From the NCBI RefSeq assembly GCF_037949795.1, contig NZ_CP149932.1, forward strand, positions 496,001 to 560,000: a stretch of DNA of 64,000 nt, read 5' to 3'. The notes beneath the pieces were generated by a model. That model saw only the letters and a list, made by a program, of their open reading frames with translations. It did no database searches and was not told the origin of the DNA. Shown here in pieces: positions 26,070-35,637 of this stretch. Made by a program: the position numbers and the translations under genes. This DNA is from Thioclava sp. GXIMD2076. GTDB taxonomy: Bacteria; Pseudomonadota; Alphaproteobacteria; Rhodobacterales; Rhodobacteraceae. Numbering within the stretch: position 1 is the stretch's first letter; every line of letters begins with the position of its first letter.

Positions 26070-26770
26070 TCCGGTTGCAGCCGAGGCTCCAGCATCACGA
26101 AGGAAGCCGGCGAGATTTCCCGCAAGAGTTTGCGCGTCATCGCCTCCTGATAATCCTGATAGCTTTGCGCCACTTCTACAAAGGCCGCAGGTCCGTGAAG
26201 CACCTGCGCCTCGAAGTAGGGGATCGGCGAGGGTAATTCTCCCTCGATCACCAGCGCATTCACCGTGATCCCCGACATATCGGCCGCGGCATAGGCGCTT
26301 TGTGGCGGGAAGCCCGCGTTATTGATGCCATCGCCTGCCACATCGATGATCTTACGATAGCAGTTCTCGGGTGCGCGGTTGAGCGCGATCACGGCCTCGC
26401 CCAACGCATAGCCCAGAGCGGTCGGATAATTGCTGACCGGCCTCGGCATGGCCCGCATCCGCTCGGCCGCGCCAATGATCGTATCGGGACTATCCACAAA
26501 GACCCAAGGCAGGGTCTCGTAGATCTGGTAGGTCCCGCTCCACTCGAAGCCGTAAAGCCAGATCCCGCCACGATCCTCGATGGCCTGTATCACCTCCGGA
26601 TTGGCCAGAGCCAGGGCCATTCCGTCTTTTTGTAAAGTATACTCGCGACTGTCGATCGAGGCGGAAATGTCGAGTGCCAGAACCAGTGCCAGATCGCAGC
26701 GCGCTTGTGCCTGCAGGGGCAAAAGCCCCAATGCCAAACCAATGGCAACCATCCATCGTTGGAGTCTCAT
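26045..26770 (-). CDS. DUF1194 secreted von Willebrand A-like protein
   Basis: DUF1194 family, function unknown. The 241-residue product has a signal peptide (about residues 1-24, ending QAQARCD). A vWA-type fold follows, with a MIDAS-like DISAS motif (VLALDISASIDSREY), a Thr-containing YPTALGYALGEAV and a second Asp in KIIDVAGDGINNAG, suggesting a metal-dependent binding protein. The ATG at 26770 has GGAG 5 bases upstream. Upstream, 26837-26851 reads TTAT-N7-TTAA on the minus strand, one base off a CtrA box. Its 3' end overlaps smr by 25 bases. Confidence 0.9.
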   Translation of the reverse strand: MRLQRWMVAIGLALGLLPLQAQARCDLALVLALDISASIDSREYTLQKDGMALALANPEVIQAIEDRGGIWLYGFEWSGTYQIYETLPWVFVDSPDTIIGAAERMRAMPRPVSNYPTALGYALGEAVIALNRAPENCYRKIIDVAGDGINNAGFPPQSAYAAADMSGITVNALVIEGELPSPIPYFEAQVLHGPAAFVEVAQSYQDYQEAMTRKLLREISPASFVMLEPRLQPDYPRSLRR

Positions 26771-26882
26771 ACGCTCTCCTTTCGATTTCCAGCCGCTCGG
26801 AACGAGGGGCCTGATCAAAAGGGTCGGCAAGAAAGGTTAATTCAACAATAAGAATTTATCCTACGGTTGCAAACCTGTCATG

Positions 26883-26917
26883 AATAGGGGCGCAAAGCCA
26901 TGCCTTGCGCCCCTATT
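26883..26917. terminator. Long inverted repeat after hslU
   Basis: Perfect 13-bp repeat AATAGGGGCGCAA / TTGCGCCCCTATT with a 9-base loop, 11 bases after the hslU stop. The stem ends in TT but has no long T-run on the minus strand. It is a probable terminator or mRNA-stabilising hairpin for the hslV-hslU operon. Confidence 0.65.
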
Positions 26918-26928
26918 TTGTGCACATG

Positions 26929-28236
26929 TTACAAAACATACCGGCTGAGATCGGAAGATTTGGCCAGAGCCCCCACCTCTTTCTCGACAAAGGCGGCATC
27001 GATCTGCACCGTTTCGCCGCCACGATCCGGCGCGGTGAAGGACAGTTCCTCGAACACCCGTTCCATCACGGTATAAAGGCGGCGCGCCCCGATATTCTCG
27101 ACCGTGGCGTTCACCTCGGCGGCAATTCGGGCCAGAGCGGCGATCCCGTCCTCGGTGAATTCCACCACCACCTCCTCTGTGCCCATCAAGGCGGTATACT
27201 GACGGGTCAGCGCATTGTCAGTCTCGGTGAGGATACGGACGAAATCCGCCTCGGTCAGCGCGCGCAGTTCCACACGGATCGGCAGACGGCCCTGCAGCTC
27301 GGGCAAAAGGTCCGAAGGCTTGGCGATATGGAAGGCCCCCGAGGCGATGAACAGGATATGGTCGGTCTTCACCGGACCATGTTTGGTCGAGACCGTCGTG
27401 CCCTCGATCAGCGGCAGCAGATCCCGCTGCACCCCCTCGCGCGAGACATCGCCGCCACGGGTTTCCTGCCGCGCGCAGACCTTGTCGATCTCGTCGATGA
27501 ACACAATCCCGCCATGCTGCACGGCCTCCAACGCGGCCTCCTTGACCTTCTCGTCATCCAGCAGCTTGTCGGCCTCCTCGGCAATCAGAAGTTCATAGCT
27601 TTCCTTCACCGTGACCTTGCGACGCTGCTTCCGGCCTGACCCGAACGCCTTGAACAGTTCCTGCAGCCCCTGCATCTGTTGCTCCATGCCAGGCTGGCCG
27701 CCCATCATGCCCAAAGGCATGCCGCCCGTGGGATCGGAGATCTCGATCTCGATTTCCTTATCGTCCAGCATCCCGTCGCGCAGCTTCTTGCGGAACATCT
27801 CGCGGGTCGACTCACGGGCGTCGGTGCCGGCAATCGCCTCGATCACGCGCTCTTCGGCGGCTGCGTGGGCGCGGGCCTTGACCTCTTCACGCATATGCTC
27901 GCGGGTCTCGACCAGTGCCACATCGGTCAGATCGCGGATGATCTGCTCGACATCGCGGCCCACATAGCCCACTTCGGTGAACTTGGTCGCCTCGACCTTC
28001 AGGAAGGGCGCCTTGGCCAGTTTCGCCAAGCGACGCGAGATCTCGGTCTTGCCGACGCCGGTCGGGCCGATCATCAGGATGTTCTTGGGATAGACTTCGT
28101 CGCGGATGTCATCGGACAGCTTGTGGCGGCGCCAGCGGTTGCGCAGGGCCACAGCTACGGCCTTCTTGGCCTCGGACTGGCCGATGATGAAGCGGTCAAG
28201 CTCGGATACGATTTCACGCGGGGTGAGAGTGCTCAT
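26929..28236 (-). CDS. hslU: HslU ATPase, unfoldase of the HslUV protease
   Basis: AAA+ hexamer that unfolds substrates and feeds them to the HslV peptidase. The 435-residue product has Walker A GPTGVGKT (residues 57-64), the pore motif GYVGRDVE, the I-domain (about 110-235, including a Met/Gly-rich [19 protein letters not shown]), Walker [11 protein letters not shown] and the sensor region. It ends SRYVL, the tail that inserts into HslV. GGAG lies before the ATG. It follows the DUF2157-like gene by 3 bases, so HslV and HslU genes are in one operon but not adjacent. Confidence 0.97.
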   Translation of the reverse strand: MSTLTPREIVSELDRFIIGQSEAKKAVAVALRNRWRRHKLSDDIRDEVYPKNILMIGPTGVGKTEISRRLAKLAKAPFLKVEATKFTEVGYVGRDVEQIIRDLTDVALVETREHMREEVKARAHAAAEERVIEAIAGTDARESTREMFRKKLRDGMLDDKEIEIEISDPTGGMPLGMMGGQPGMEQQMQGLQELFKAFGSGRKQRRKVTVKESYELLIAEEADKLLDDEKVKEAALEAVQHGGIVFIDEIDKVCARQETRGGDVSREGVQRDLLPLIEGTTVSTKHGPVKTDHILFIASGAFHIAKPSDLLPELQGRLPIRVELRALTEADFVRILTETDNALTRQYTALMGTEEVVVEFTEDGIAALARIAAEVNATVENIGARRLYTVMERVFEELSFTAPDRGGETVQIDAAFVEKEVGALAKSSDLSRYVL

Positions 28237-28239
28237 GGA

Positions 28240-29349
28240 TTACTCCGTTTTATAGGGCGGCAGGGCTGACTTGCCGGGAAACTCGGGCAGCGCGCGCATC
28301 AGCGCGACACGCAGCCCCGTCCACCACGCGCCAAGCGCGGTCAGCACGATGCCGGTAAAGAAGAGAACCGTGGCCGAGACCTCGAACCAGTTATCGGTCG
28401 GGGTCTCGGCATCGGTCAGCCAGCTGACCAGAAAGATCAGATAGCCGATGCCCACGGTCAGGAAAGAACGACGGTCGATGATCAGCGCCAGCAGGGCGAT
28501 CGCGACCAGAGACAGGGCCAGAAGCGCATAGCCCAGCCCCGGCCCCATGCCGATAAAGGTCATCGCCACCGTATTGACGAGCGCGGGGGCTGCACACAGA
28601 TGCAGCCAGAACCCGCTGGCCGAGGCCCGCCCCAGCCGGTGCGGGTCACGCATATCGAACCACATACCGCCCGCAAAGGCCGCTAGCCCGAAGATCAGCG
28701 TGCCAAGCGCCAGCGTCGAATTGCGCAGATCCATCGTCTCGTCAAAGGCGGTGAAGGGCGCAGTGAAGAGATCCTCGGTCGAGCCGAAGAGCACAAAACA
28801 CCCCGCCAGCCCGCAAAGCGCGATCAGCACCATGGTGAAGGGCAGCCGGAAGCGGCGATACCACGCCGCCAGCGCCCCTGCCATCACCACCGAAAGCGTC
28901 AGCACGACGGCTTTGGGGCTGGATTGCAGGCTGAACACATGCCCCAGACACCAGATCGCCAGTGGAAGAACCGAGGCGCCATAGGTCAGCACCAGGAGAA
29001 TCGAGGGCAGCACCATCCGCCGCTTACGGGTGAAATACTCGGCCAGACCCCATGTGACCACAGCCCAAAGCGAATAGATCATCACCACGCCGGTGGTAAA
29101 CACCGTCTGCGGATCGGGCAGCAGAACACCTGCGGTCAGCGTCAGCCCGAAGGCCCCCGCAATCAGGATGCCCAGACCCACGGTTACAAAGATCTCGGCA
29201 AAGCCGCGGAACAGCTCGAACGGCTCGTCCTCGGCAGCGCGGTGATTGGCCCGTGCCGCGGCCAGCGCCTGTACCGAGGCAGCCTGTGCCTCGCTCAGAT
29301 GGCCCGCCGCGACGGCCGCCCGCAGATCTGCCCACGAGAGATCAGCCAA
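28240..29349 (-). CDS. Polytopic membrane protein between hslV and hslU (DUF2157-like)
   Basis: Function unknown. The 369-residue product has a hydrophilic N-terminal segment (residues 1-45, helical, Ala-rich) followed by about ten membrane helices, an arrangement like DUF2157 proteins (tentative). No catalytic motif is evident. The start is a TTG (29349) with GGTGGA 5 bases upstream, lying inside the hslV 3' end and overlapping its stop by 8 bases. The stop is 3 bases before hslU. It must be co-transcribed with both, so its amount should follow heat-shock control of the protease. Confidence 0.8.
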   Translation of the reverse strand: MADLSWADLRAAVAAGHLSEAQAASVQALAAARANHRAAEDEPFELFRGFAEIFVTVGLGILIAGAFGLTLTAGVLLPDPQTVFTTGVVMIYSLWAVVTWGLAEYFTRKRRMVLPSILLVLTYGASVLPLAIWCLGHVFSLQSSPKAVVLTLSVVMAGALAAWYRRFRLPFTMVLIALCGLAGCFVLFGSTEDLFTAPFTAFDETMDLRNSTLALGTLIFGLAAFAGGMWFDMRDPHRLGRASASGFWLHLCAAPALVNTVAMTFIGMGPGLGYALLALSLVAIALLALIIDRRSFLTVGIGYLIFLVSWLTDAETPTDNWFEVSATVLFFTGIVLTALGAWWTGLRVALMRALPEFPGKSALPPYKTE

Positions 29350-29896
29350 TCGTTTCCACCGTCACATTGCCATTGGTATAGACGCAGATATCGGCGGCAA
29401 TCGCCATCGCCTTGCGCGCCACGTCCTCGGCATCCAGATCGGTCTCGATCAGGCCGCGGGCCGCCGCCAGCGCATAATTCCCGCCCGAGCCGATCGCCGC
29501 GATATTATGTTCGGGCTCGAGCACATCGCCTGCGCCGGTGATGACAAACAGATCGGTGCCATCGGTCACGATCAGCATCGCCTCGAGATTCTTCAGATAT
29601 TTGTCGGTGCGCCAGTCCTTGGCCAGCTCCACACAAGCCCGCGCCAGCTGACCGGGAGCGGCCTCCAGCTTGATCTCGAGACGCTCGAGCAGCGTGAAGG
29701 CATCCGCCGTCGAGCCTGCAAATCCCGCCACCACATCATGGCCACCGGGGCTGAGCCTGCGCACCTTGCGCGCCGTGCCCTTGATCACTGTCGGGCCAAG
29801 GCTGACCTGACCGTCACCCGCCACCACGACCTTACCACCTTTACGCACACCGATAATTGTTGTGCCGTGCCAGCCTGGGAATTTATCTTCCGACAT
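29342..29896 (-). CDS. hslV: HslV peptidase subunit of the HslUV protease
   Basis: Proteasome beta-like threonine peptidase. The 184-residue precursor has the site [16 protein letters not shown], in which removal of the first residues exposes Thr12 as nucleophile. It also has [20 protein letters not shown] and [14 protein letters not shown], as in the family. First gene of hslV-membrane protein-hslU. A sequence resembling an alphaproteobacterial RpoH promoter lies about 20-50 bases upstream, agreeing with known heat-shock control of this operon. Confidence 0.97.
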   Translation of the reverse strand: MSEDKFPGWHGTTIIGVRKGGKVVVAGDGQVSLGPTVIKGTARKVRRLSPGGHDVVAGFAGSTADAFTLLERLEIKLEAAPGQLARACVELAKDWRTDKYLKNLEAMLIVTDGTDLFVITGAGDVLEPEHNIAAIGSGGNYALAAARGLIETDLDAEDVARKAMAIAADICVYTNGNVTVETIG

Positions 29897-29916
29897 ACAA
29901 ACCTCCGTTTGACCCT

Positions 29917-29945
29917 GATATGTAGGCGCAGGAAAACGCTTGCAA
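29917..29945 (-). promoter_or_regulatory. Possible RpoH (heat-shock) promoter of hslV
   Basis: Minus strand: TTGCAA (29945-29940), 13-base spacer, CCTACATATC (29926-29917). This resembles the CTTG/CATNT-type RpoH promoters of alphaproteobacteria but is not an exact match to the -35 element. Confidence 0.45.
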
Positions 29946-29994
29946 CCCTACCTTGGCACTTGCCGAAATGGATAAGCGGTGGAAAGCTGATAAA

Positions 29995-30933
29995 ATGGAC
30001 CAGCATCTTACACTTTACCTTGATCCGCCTGCCCTCGCCCGCCTGAACGCGGGGCAGCACAACTTTTTCCAGCGCGTCATCGGCGCGGTGGAATCCGTCG
30101 GATGGACGGTATCGGTCGAGGAAAGCACGCTCAACGCGCGGCTGGAAGCGCCCGAGAAGAAGGGCTATGCGCTCTATCATATGGAAGAGCCCACCCATGA
30201 CCGGGCGCTGACCTGCCGCCGCAGTTATACCGGTGCCTACTGGCATGTGGAGGCGCAGGCCGCACGCTGGGAATGGCCTGTCGCACACAAGAAATTCCCC
30301 GCCCGCAAAATCGACACGCAGGAGGCCAAGACCTTCTACCGCGCCTTACGCGAGAAGGTGCTGGGCAAGGACAAGGTCACCGATGAGGGCTTCGCGCTGA
30401 TGCCCCTGCAGGGCCGGCTCTCCGACCATCGCAGTTTCCAGTCGATGAGCCCCATGGAGATGATCGAGACGGTGATGGTGCGCGTGACCCAGCCGGTAAT
30501 TGCCACGCTCCATCCGAATGAGGAATATACTCCCGCCGAACGCCAGATGCTAGTGGCGCTGGCCAACCGCTATCCGCATTTCTCGGTGCAGGAAGGCGGC
30601 ACGCCCGAGTTGCTGCGCCGCTGTTCCTATGTGATCACGCAGAACTCCTCGGTCGCCTTCGAGGGCTATATCCTGCGCAAACCCGCGCTTCTCTTCGCGC
30701 AGGTCGACTTCCACCATATCGCTGGCTCCGTGCCGCATATGGGGCTTGATGCAGCGCTGGAAATGCTGGCAAAACGCCAGAATTTCGCTAAATACCTGAC
30801 ATGGTTCCTACGTGATCAGGCGCTCAATGCCGCTCGCCCCGAATTCGAGGCCCGTCTTCTGGCGCATCTGCATGCCAAAGGCTGGCCGGTGCCGGAGGCA
30901 GACATCGACATACCCACCCCGATCGCCTCTTGA
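29995..30933 (+). CDS. Conserved protein with capsule-synthesis-like C-terminal motif
   Basis: Family not firmly recognised. The product is 312 residues from the ATG at 29995; another ATG at 29968 is possible, and neither has a clear ribosome site. The C-terminal half contains VITQNSSVAFEGYILRKPAL then LFAQVDFHHIAGSV. This resembles the nucleotide-sugar-binding part of capsule polysaccharide export/synthesis proteins, where an Asn-Ser-Ser pair and a glycine-x-Lys-Pro segment are typical. No signal peptide or membrane helix is visible. A role in surface polysaccharide is suggestive only. It is divergent from hslV and 13 bases before a GNAT gene. Confidence 0.75.
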   Translation: MDQHLTLYLDPPALARLNAGQHNFFQRVIGAVESVGWTVSVEESTLNARLEAPEKKGYALYHMEEPTHDRALTCRRSYTGAYWHVEAQAARWEWPVAHKKFPARKIDTQEAKTFYRALREKVLGKDKVTDEGFALMPLQGRLSDHRSFQSMSPMEMIETVMVRVTQPVIATLHPNEEYTPAERQMLVALANRYPHFSVQEGGTPELLRRCSYVITQNSSVAFEGYILRKPALLFAQVDFHHIAGSVPHMGLDAALEMLAKRQNFAKYLTWFLRDQALNAARPEFEARLLAHLHAKGWPVPEADIDIPTPIAS

Positions 30934-30946
30934 GGGCACTATATAT

Positions 30947-31822
30947 ATGGCCTATCTCCATCCCCCCCGACATCACACGGACACTCTCGACCTCGTTTTC
31001 AGGCCGATGGGGTTCGAGCATCTCGATGCGCTGCACGGCCTCTCGGTCTCTTTGGGCTGGCCACATCGGCGGGCCGATTGGGAGACCAATCTACAGATCG
31101 GGCACGGGATTGTGGCGGTCGATGCGCTGGATCGAGTGCATGGTTCGGCAATGTATTTCCCCTATCAGGGCGATCTGACCTCCATCGGGATGGTGATTGC
31201 CCATCCCAAACTGGCCCGAACCAGCCTGTTCGGAACGCTGGCGCATGAAATGATCGACCGGAGCACGCGAAGCCGCAGCACCGGAGGCGTTTTTCTCAAC
31301 GCCTGCAAAAATGATGTCGCCTCCTATCGTGATCTCGGAATGCGGGCGGATCTGCCTGTCTATAAATACGAGGGGATCCTGCCATGCGATTTTTCTATCG
31401 CCCGCGAAGTCCGCAAGGCCGAAGCGCAAGATCTGCAGGCCATCTATGCGCTTGACGGAGAAAGCTATGAGGCCGACCGGCGCGCTCTGCTTGCCGTTTT
31501 GGCGGATCGTTCGGATTGCTATGTGATCGAGGCGCGCGGACAAATCACGGGGTTTGGCATGCGCAGGCGCTTCGGGCGCGGCACACTTATCGGACCGGTT
31601 ACCGCCACAGGGAGCCAGGATGCGATCCGGCTGACCACCTCGCTCATGGCAGGGCTTGCGGGAAGGTTCGTGCGGCTTGATACCCGCCTTGAAGAGGGCC
31701 CCTATACAGAATTTCTGACCGCCCTCGGGCTGAAGGCCACGCCGGATGTCACCACAATGAGCGATGGCCAGCCAAAATTCCATCCGCAGAGCTTTGCGAT
31801 CTCAAGCCATTCGACCGGCTGA
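30947..31822 (+). CDS. Two-part GNAT-family acetyltransferase
   Basis: Predicted N-acetyltransferase, substrate unknown. The 291-residue product has an N-terminal GNAT domain (about residues 15-140), including WETNLQIGHGIVAVDALDRV, IGMVIAHPKLARTSLFGTLA and YRDLGMRADLPVYKYEG. A second half (about 150-285) resembles the C-terminal domain of YitH-like GNAT proteins, with GRGTLIGPVTATGSQDAI and YTEFLTALGLKA. The ATG at 30947 follows an AT-rich spacer with only a weak ribosome site (GAGGG). It probably forms an operon with the gene before it. Confidence 0.82.
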   Translation: MAYLHPPRHHTDTLDLVFRPMGFEHLDALHGLSVSLGWPHRRADWETNLQIGHGIVAVDALDRVHGSAMYFPYQGDLTSIGMVIAHPKLARTSLFGTLAHEMIDRSTRSRSTGGVFLNACKNDVASYRDLGMRADLPVYKYEGILPCDFSIAREVRKAEAQDLQAIYALDGESYEADRRALLAVLADRSDCYVIEARGQITGFGMRRRFGRGTLIGPVTATGSQDAIRLTTSLMAGLAGRFVRLDTRLEEGPYTEFLTALGLKATPDVTTMSDGQPKFHPQSFAISSHSTG

Positions 31823-31830
31823 ACCGGCAT

Positions 31831-31858
31831 AAAAAAGACGCCCCGGAAGGCGCCTTTT
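31831..31858. terminator. Bidirectional terminator between GNAT gene and trxA
   Basis: Stem AAGACGCC / GGCGCCTT (one mismatched pair, G-U on the minus strand) flanked by A6 and T4, between the two convergent genes. Confidence 0.75.
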
Positions 31859-31877
31859 CAGAGCGATATCAAAACGA

Positions 31878-32198
31878 TCAGATCGCGTCGTTGATCCAGT
31901 TCTGAAGCGCCGCTTTCGGAGCCGCGCCGATCTTGTTGGAGACGACCTCGCCATCCTTGAACAGGAAGAGCGCCGGAATACCGCGCACGCCAAGAGCGGC
32001 GGGGCTTTCGGGGTTCTCGTCGACATTGACCTTTACGATCTTGACCTTACCGGCCATCTCGCCTGCGATCTCTTCGAGCGCCGGGCCGATCTGGCGGCAC
32101 GGGCCGCACCATTCCGCCCAGAAATCGACGACGACGGGGACGTCGGATTTACGGACTTCGGAATCGAAGGTTGCGTCGGTGACTGCGACTGTTGCCAT
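31878..32198 (-). CDS. trxA: Thioredoxin
   Basis: General disulfide reductase of the cytoplasm. The 106-residue product has the active site WAEWCGPCR (Cys31, Cys34), the cis-Pro region [14 protein letters not shown] and standard length. The ATG at 32198 has AGGAG 8 bases upstream; a longer in-frame extension has no thioredoxin similarity. It lies downstream of addA on the same strand with a 55-base gap and ends at a bidirectional terminator. The addA-trxA neighbourhood is common in alphaproteobacteria. Confidence 0.97.
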   Translation of the reverse strand: MATVAVTDATFDSEVRKSDVPVVVDFWAEWCGPCRQIGPALEEIAGEMAGKVKIVKVNVDENPESPAALGVRGIPALFLFKDGEVVSNKIGAAPKAALQNWINDAI

Positions 32199-32253
32199 GG
32201 GATTTCTCCTGAATACTAAGTTGATGAGAACGTAGGTATGCTGCCCCGCGCCG

Positions 32254-35200
32254 TCAAGATGCGCTCTCGGTGCGCAAAGCCGCATCCATCTGTGCGTCCC
32301 CCAGCCAGTCGATCCGCGCCTGTGCCGTCCACAGGAGACCGCATTCGATCCGGCGGTCGGGATAGATCTGGCGCAGCATGGCCCGATAGGCCGCCAGCTG
32401 GCGCACCAGTCCGAGCGGCGTCTGCGCCACATCGGCAGGCACGATCTGGTTCGATTTGTAATCCAGCACCTGCACGAGATCCGGCCCGACCAGAAGCCGG
32501 TCGATGATCCCGTGCATCAGTTCACCGTCCAGCGTGGCCGTCAGCTCCACCTCGGCCAGAGCCTCGGGCGCAAGGAAAGGCTGCATCGCGGGGGAGGCCA
32601 GCACTGCGCGGGCCTCGGCCATCAGCGCGGGTAGCTCGGTCTCATGGGCCGCGTCCTCGCCACTCAACAGCAGATCGCGTGCCCAGTCCTCCCAGTCGGC
32701 CTCGGGCCAGTTAGGGAGATGCTCGAGCAACATATGGATCTGGCGCCCGCGCCGTTTGGCCGCCTCCTCGTCGAAGATACCGGGCAGATCGCCCGCCAAT
32801 GCTTTCGCCCCGCCCAGATCCGAAGGCGTCAGCACGCGCTTCGGGCGCTCGGGGCGCAAGGCGGGCAGACGCGCCCAATCGGGCAGCTCGGGATAGGTCT
32901 CGACCACGCGCCCGGCCTTGAACCCCGCCTCGGGCCAGTTGCCATATTGCACGCGGCGGATCTCTCCCAGGCTCTGCAGATCGGGGGAATGGCCCGTGGC
33001 GGGGCGGTCCCCTGCCTGCACAAGGCCGGTCGAGATCATCGAATACCAGCTGTCATCGCCCTCGCCGATCTTGCCCTGCGCGGCCACAATCAGCCATTTC
33101 TCGGCCCGCGTCATCGCCACATAGAGGAGACGCATCTTCTCCTCGGTCTGGCGCGCGACATTGGCCGCCTGCGCATCCGCCTCCTCGGGAGACCGGTCGG
33201 CAGACGGCGCGGCCCATGCCGCCGTGCCATCCTCGAGCCGGTAGATATTGAGCGGCCGTGCCTTGACATGCGGCTTGCCCGTATCGGGCAGGATGACTAC
33301 CGGCGCCTCGAGCCCTTTGGAGCCATGCACCGTCATCACACGGATCGAGCGCCCCGCCCCGGCCAGCTGGCGTTTGACCTCGACATCATCGGCATCGAGC
33401 CACACGAGGAACCCCGTCAGGCTCGGCACCTCGGCCCGCTCGAATGCCAGCGCCTGCGAGATCAGCTCGTCGATCCCGTCCTCGGCCTCGACCCCCAGCC
33501 GCGCGATCAGCCGCTCGCGCCCGCCATGGCGGGTCAGGAGCCGCTCGATCAGATCATGCGGACGCAGGAAATCGGCCTGATCGCGCAGATCCTGCAGGAT
33601 CCTCAGCGTTTCGGGATGGCTTTCGGATTTGCGCAAAGCCTCCCACAGGTAGCCCTTGCGCGGCTGCGCCAGCGTATAGAGATCCTGCTCGCTCCAGCCA
33701 AACAGCGGCGATTTCAGCGCCTCGGCCAAGGCCAGATCATCCTCGGCCGTGGCAAGGAAGGCCAGCACCGAGCGGATATCCTTCACCGCCAGCTCCGCCC
33801 CCAGCTTCAACCGGTCGGCGCCGGCAATCGCCAGCCCCGCCGCCTTGCACGCGCGGATGATCTCGGAAAAGAGCGCGCCGCGCCGCTGCACCAGAATGAG
33901 GATATCGCCCTCATGCAGCGGCCGGCTCTCCTTGCCCTCGGGCAGGCGCACACCCTGATCGATCATCGCGCGGATCTCGGCGGCCACGGTGCGGGCCAGC
34001 ACCACGGTCGGATCGGTATCGGTGCGCAGGTCGACGGGGTTCTCCCATGTCTCTTCCTGCTCGGTCTCGGTCTTCTCGACCACCGGCCACAGATCTACCC
34101 GACCGGGCATTTGGTCGAAAAAGGCGATATGCTCGGGCGCGCCGCCCAGACCCTCATTGGCCTCGCCCAGAAAGGTCACATCGGTCAGGCCCAGCACCGC
34201 CGCCGAGGAACGGAAACTGTGCAGAAGCTGCGCTTCCTGCAAGGGCCGTCCGACGGCTGCGAATTTCTGCGCAAAATGCCGCTGCATCGCCTCGAACGCG
34301 CGCAGATCGGCCCCCTGGAAGGAATAGATCGACTGCTTGCGATCGCCCACCACGAAGATCGTGCGCGTCTCGTCGCGCGCGCCCTCGCCTGCGGTAAACT
34401 CGTCGGCCAGACGCTCGATGACCTTCCACTGGCTGGGCGAGGTATCCTGCGCCTCGTCCACAAGAATATGGTCGATCCCGCCATCCAGCCGGAACAACAC
34501 CCATTGCGCCATGGTGCTATCCGACAACAACCGTCCTGCCCGCTCGATCAGATCGTCGAAATCGAGCCAGCCTCGCGCGGCCTTTGCCGCCTCGAGCTTC
34601 GGCAGGAAGACCCGCGCGAAGGTCTGCAACGCCTCGGTGCGGTCGGCGGCCTGCAGACCTAGACGCAAGGGACGGGCCTGTTCGACCCGCTCCATCAGTT
34701 CGTTGAACGGGTCCATCGCCGTCCCCGCCGCCTTCTGTGTCGCCTTGGTGGGGACCGTGCCGATTTTGGCCGAAAACGGCACCTTGGCCGTGGCCCCCGT
34801 CAGGCAGACATCCTCCAGAATGGCCAGCGCCTCCAGATCGGGTGCCGTGATCAGGCCGAGTTTCAGCGCATTTTTCTGATCGGTCGCCGCCCCCTTGGCC
34901 ATAACCGCCACCAGATCCCGCAGGGTCTTCAGATCATGGGCGTCAAACACCTCGTCCAGCAGCGCCTGAGCGCCGAACCCGGGAGGCAGACCATAAAGCG
35001 CAAGGATTTTGTCGCGGGTCAGATCCTGTGCGAACCCGTCCTTGTTGCCCGCGATATTGGCCAGCAGCCCGCCCAGATCATCGGTTGAATAATACCGCAC
35101 CAGCCCGTCCAGCACAGGGCAATCCTCACCTGTGGCAATCTCCTCGAGGATGGACTGACGCAAGAGATCGCCCGAGCGGTCATCCATCTCCGAGAACCCA

Positions 35201-35637
35201 TGCGGCACCCCCGCCTCAAGCGGGAACCGCCGCAGGAGGGCTGCACAGAAAGAGTGGATGGTCTGGATCTTCAACCCGCCCGGCGTCTCGATCGCTTTGG
35301 CAAAGAGCCTGCGCGCCTCGGCCAGACGCTCGGCATCGATGGTGATTTCCTCACCCAGATCAAGAAGTTGCTGGCGTAGCGCGTCATCGGGCAGCATCGC
35401 CCATTCGCCCAGACGTTTCAGCAGACGGTTCTGCATCTCGGTTGCCGCCGCCTTGGTATAGGTCAGGCACAGGACCTTCTGCGGCTCGGTCCCGTTCAGC
35501 AGGAGCCGCGCGACACGGTCGGTCAGCACCCGCGTCTTGCCAGACCCCGCATTGGCCGAAAGCCATGTGGAGGCCGTGGGCGAGGCCGCGCGGATCTGGC
35601 GGAGCGTGGCGTCATTGCGCAAGGGGGTGGTGCTCAT
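32254..35637 (-). CDS. addA: AddA helicase-nuclease subunit of the AddAB recombination complex
   Basis: Processes double-strand DNA ends for RecA loading, replacing RecBCD. The 1127-residue product has a UvrD/Rep helicase core with Walker [12 protein letters not shown] (about residues 28-38), [18 protein letters not shown], the Walker B segment [16 protein letters not shown], and motif VI region [19 protein letters not shown]. The C-terminal RecB-type nuclease contains [10 protein letters not shown]. Its ATG overlaps the addB stop (ATGA). It is the last gene of the tsaE-amgK-murU-addB-addA operon. Confidence 0.96.
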   Translation of the reverse strand: MSTTPLRNDATLRQIRAASPTASTWLSANAGSGKTRVLTDRVARLLLNGTEPQKVLCLTYTKAAATEMQNRLLKRLGEWAMLPDDALRQQLLDLGEEITIDAERLAEARRLFAKAIETPGGLKIQTIHSFCAALLRRFPLEAGVPHGFSEMDDRSGDLLRQSILEEIATGEDCPVLDGLVRYYSTDDLGGLLANIAGNKDGFAQDLTRDKILALYGLPPGFGAQALLDEVFDAHDLKTLRDLVAVMAKGAATDQKNALKLGLITAPDLEALAILEDVCLTGATAKVPFSAKIGTVPTKATQKAAGTAMDPFNELMERVEQARPLRLGLQAADRTEALQTFARVFLPKLEAAKAARGWLDFDDLIERAGRLLSDSTMAQWVLFRLDGGIDHILVDEAQDTSPSQWKVIERLADEFTAGEGARDETRTIFVVGDRKQSIYSFQGADLRAFEAMQRHFAQKFAAVGRPLQEAQLLHSFRSSAAVLGLTDVTFLGEANEGLGGAPEHIAFFDQMPGRVDLWPVVEKTETEQEETWENPVDLRTDTDPTVVLARTVAAEIRAMIDQGVRLPEGKESRPLHEGDILILVQRRGALFSEIIRACKAAGLAIAGADRLKLGAELAVKDIRSVLAFLATAEDDLALAEALKSPLFGWSEQDLYTLAQPRKGYLWEALRKSESHPETLRILQDLRDQADFLRPHDLIERLLTRHGGRERLIARLGVEAEDGIDELISQALAFERAEVPSLTGFLVWLDADDVEVKRQLAGAGRSIRVMTVHGSKGLEAPVVILPDTGKPHVKARPLNIYRLEDGTAAWAAPSADRSPEEADAQAANVARQTEEKMRLLYVAMTRAEKWLIVAAQGKIGEGDDSWYSMISTGLVQAGDRPATGHSPDLQSLGEIRRVQYGNWPEAGFKAGRVVETYPELPDWARLPALRPERPKRVLTPSDLGGAKALAGDLPGIFDEEAAKRRGRQIHMLLEHLPNWPEADWEDWARDLLLSGEDAAHETELPALMAEARAVLASPAMQPFLAPEALAEVELTATLDGELMHGIIDRLLVGPDLVQVLDYKSNQIVPADVAQTPLGLVRQLAAYRAMLRQIYPDRRIECGLLWTAQARIDWLGDAQMDAALRTESAS

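Noticed and set aside
26837..26851. TTAT-N7-TTAA upstream of the DUF1194 gene
   Set aside because: One base from a CtrA box, but a single mismatch in an AT-rich leader is too easy by chance.
32644..34662. A 672-codon plus-strand frame within addA
   Set aside because: Antisense shadow of AddA; no motif of its own and no ribosome site.
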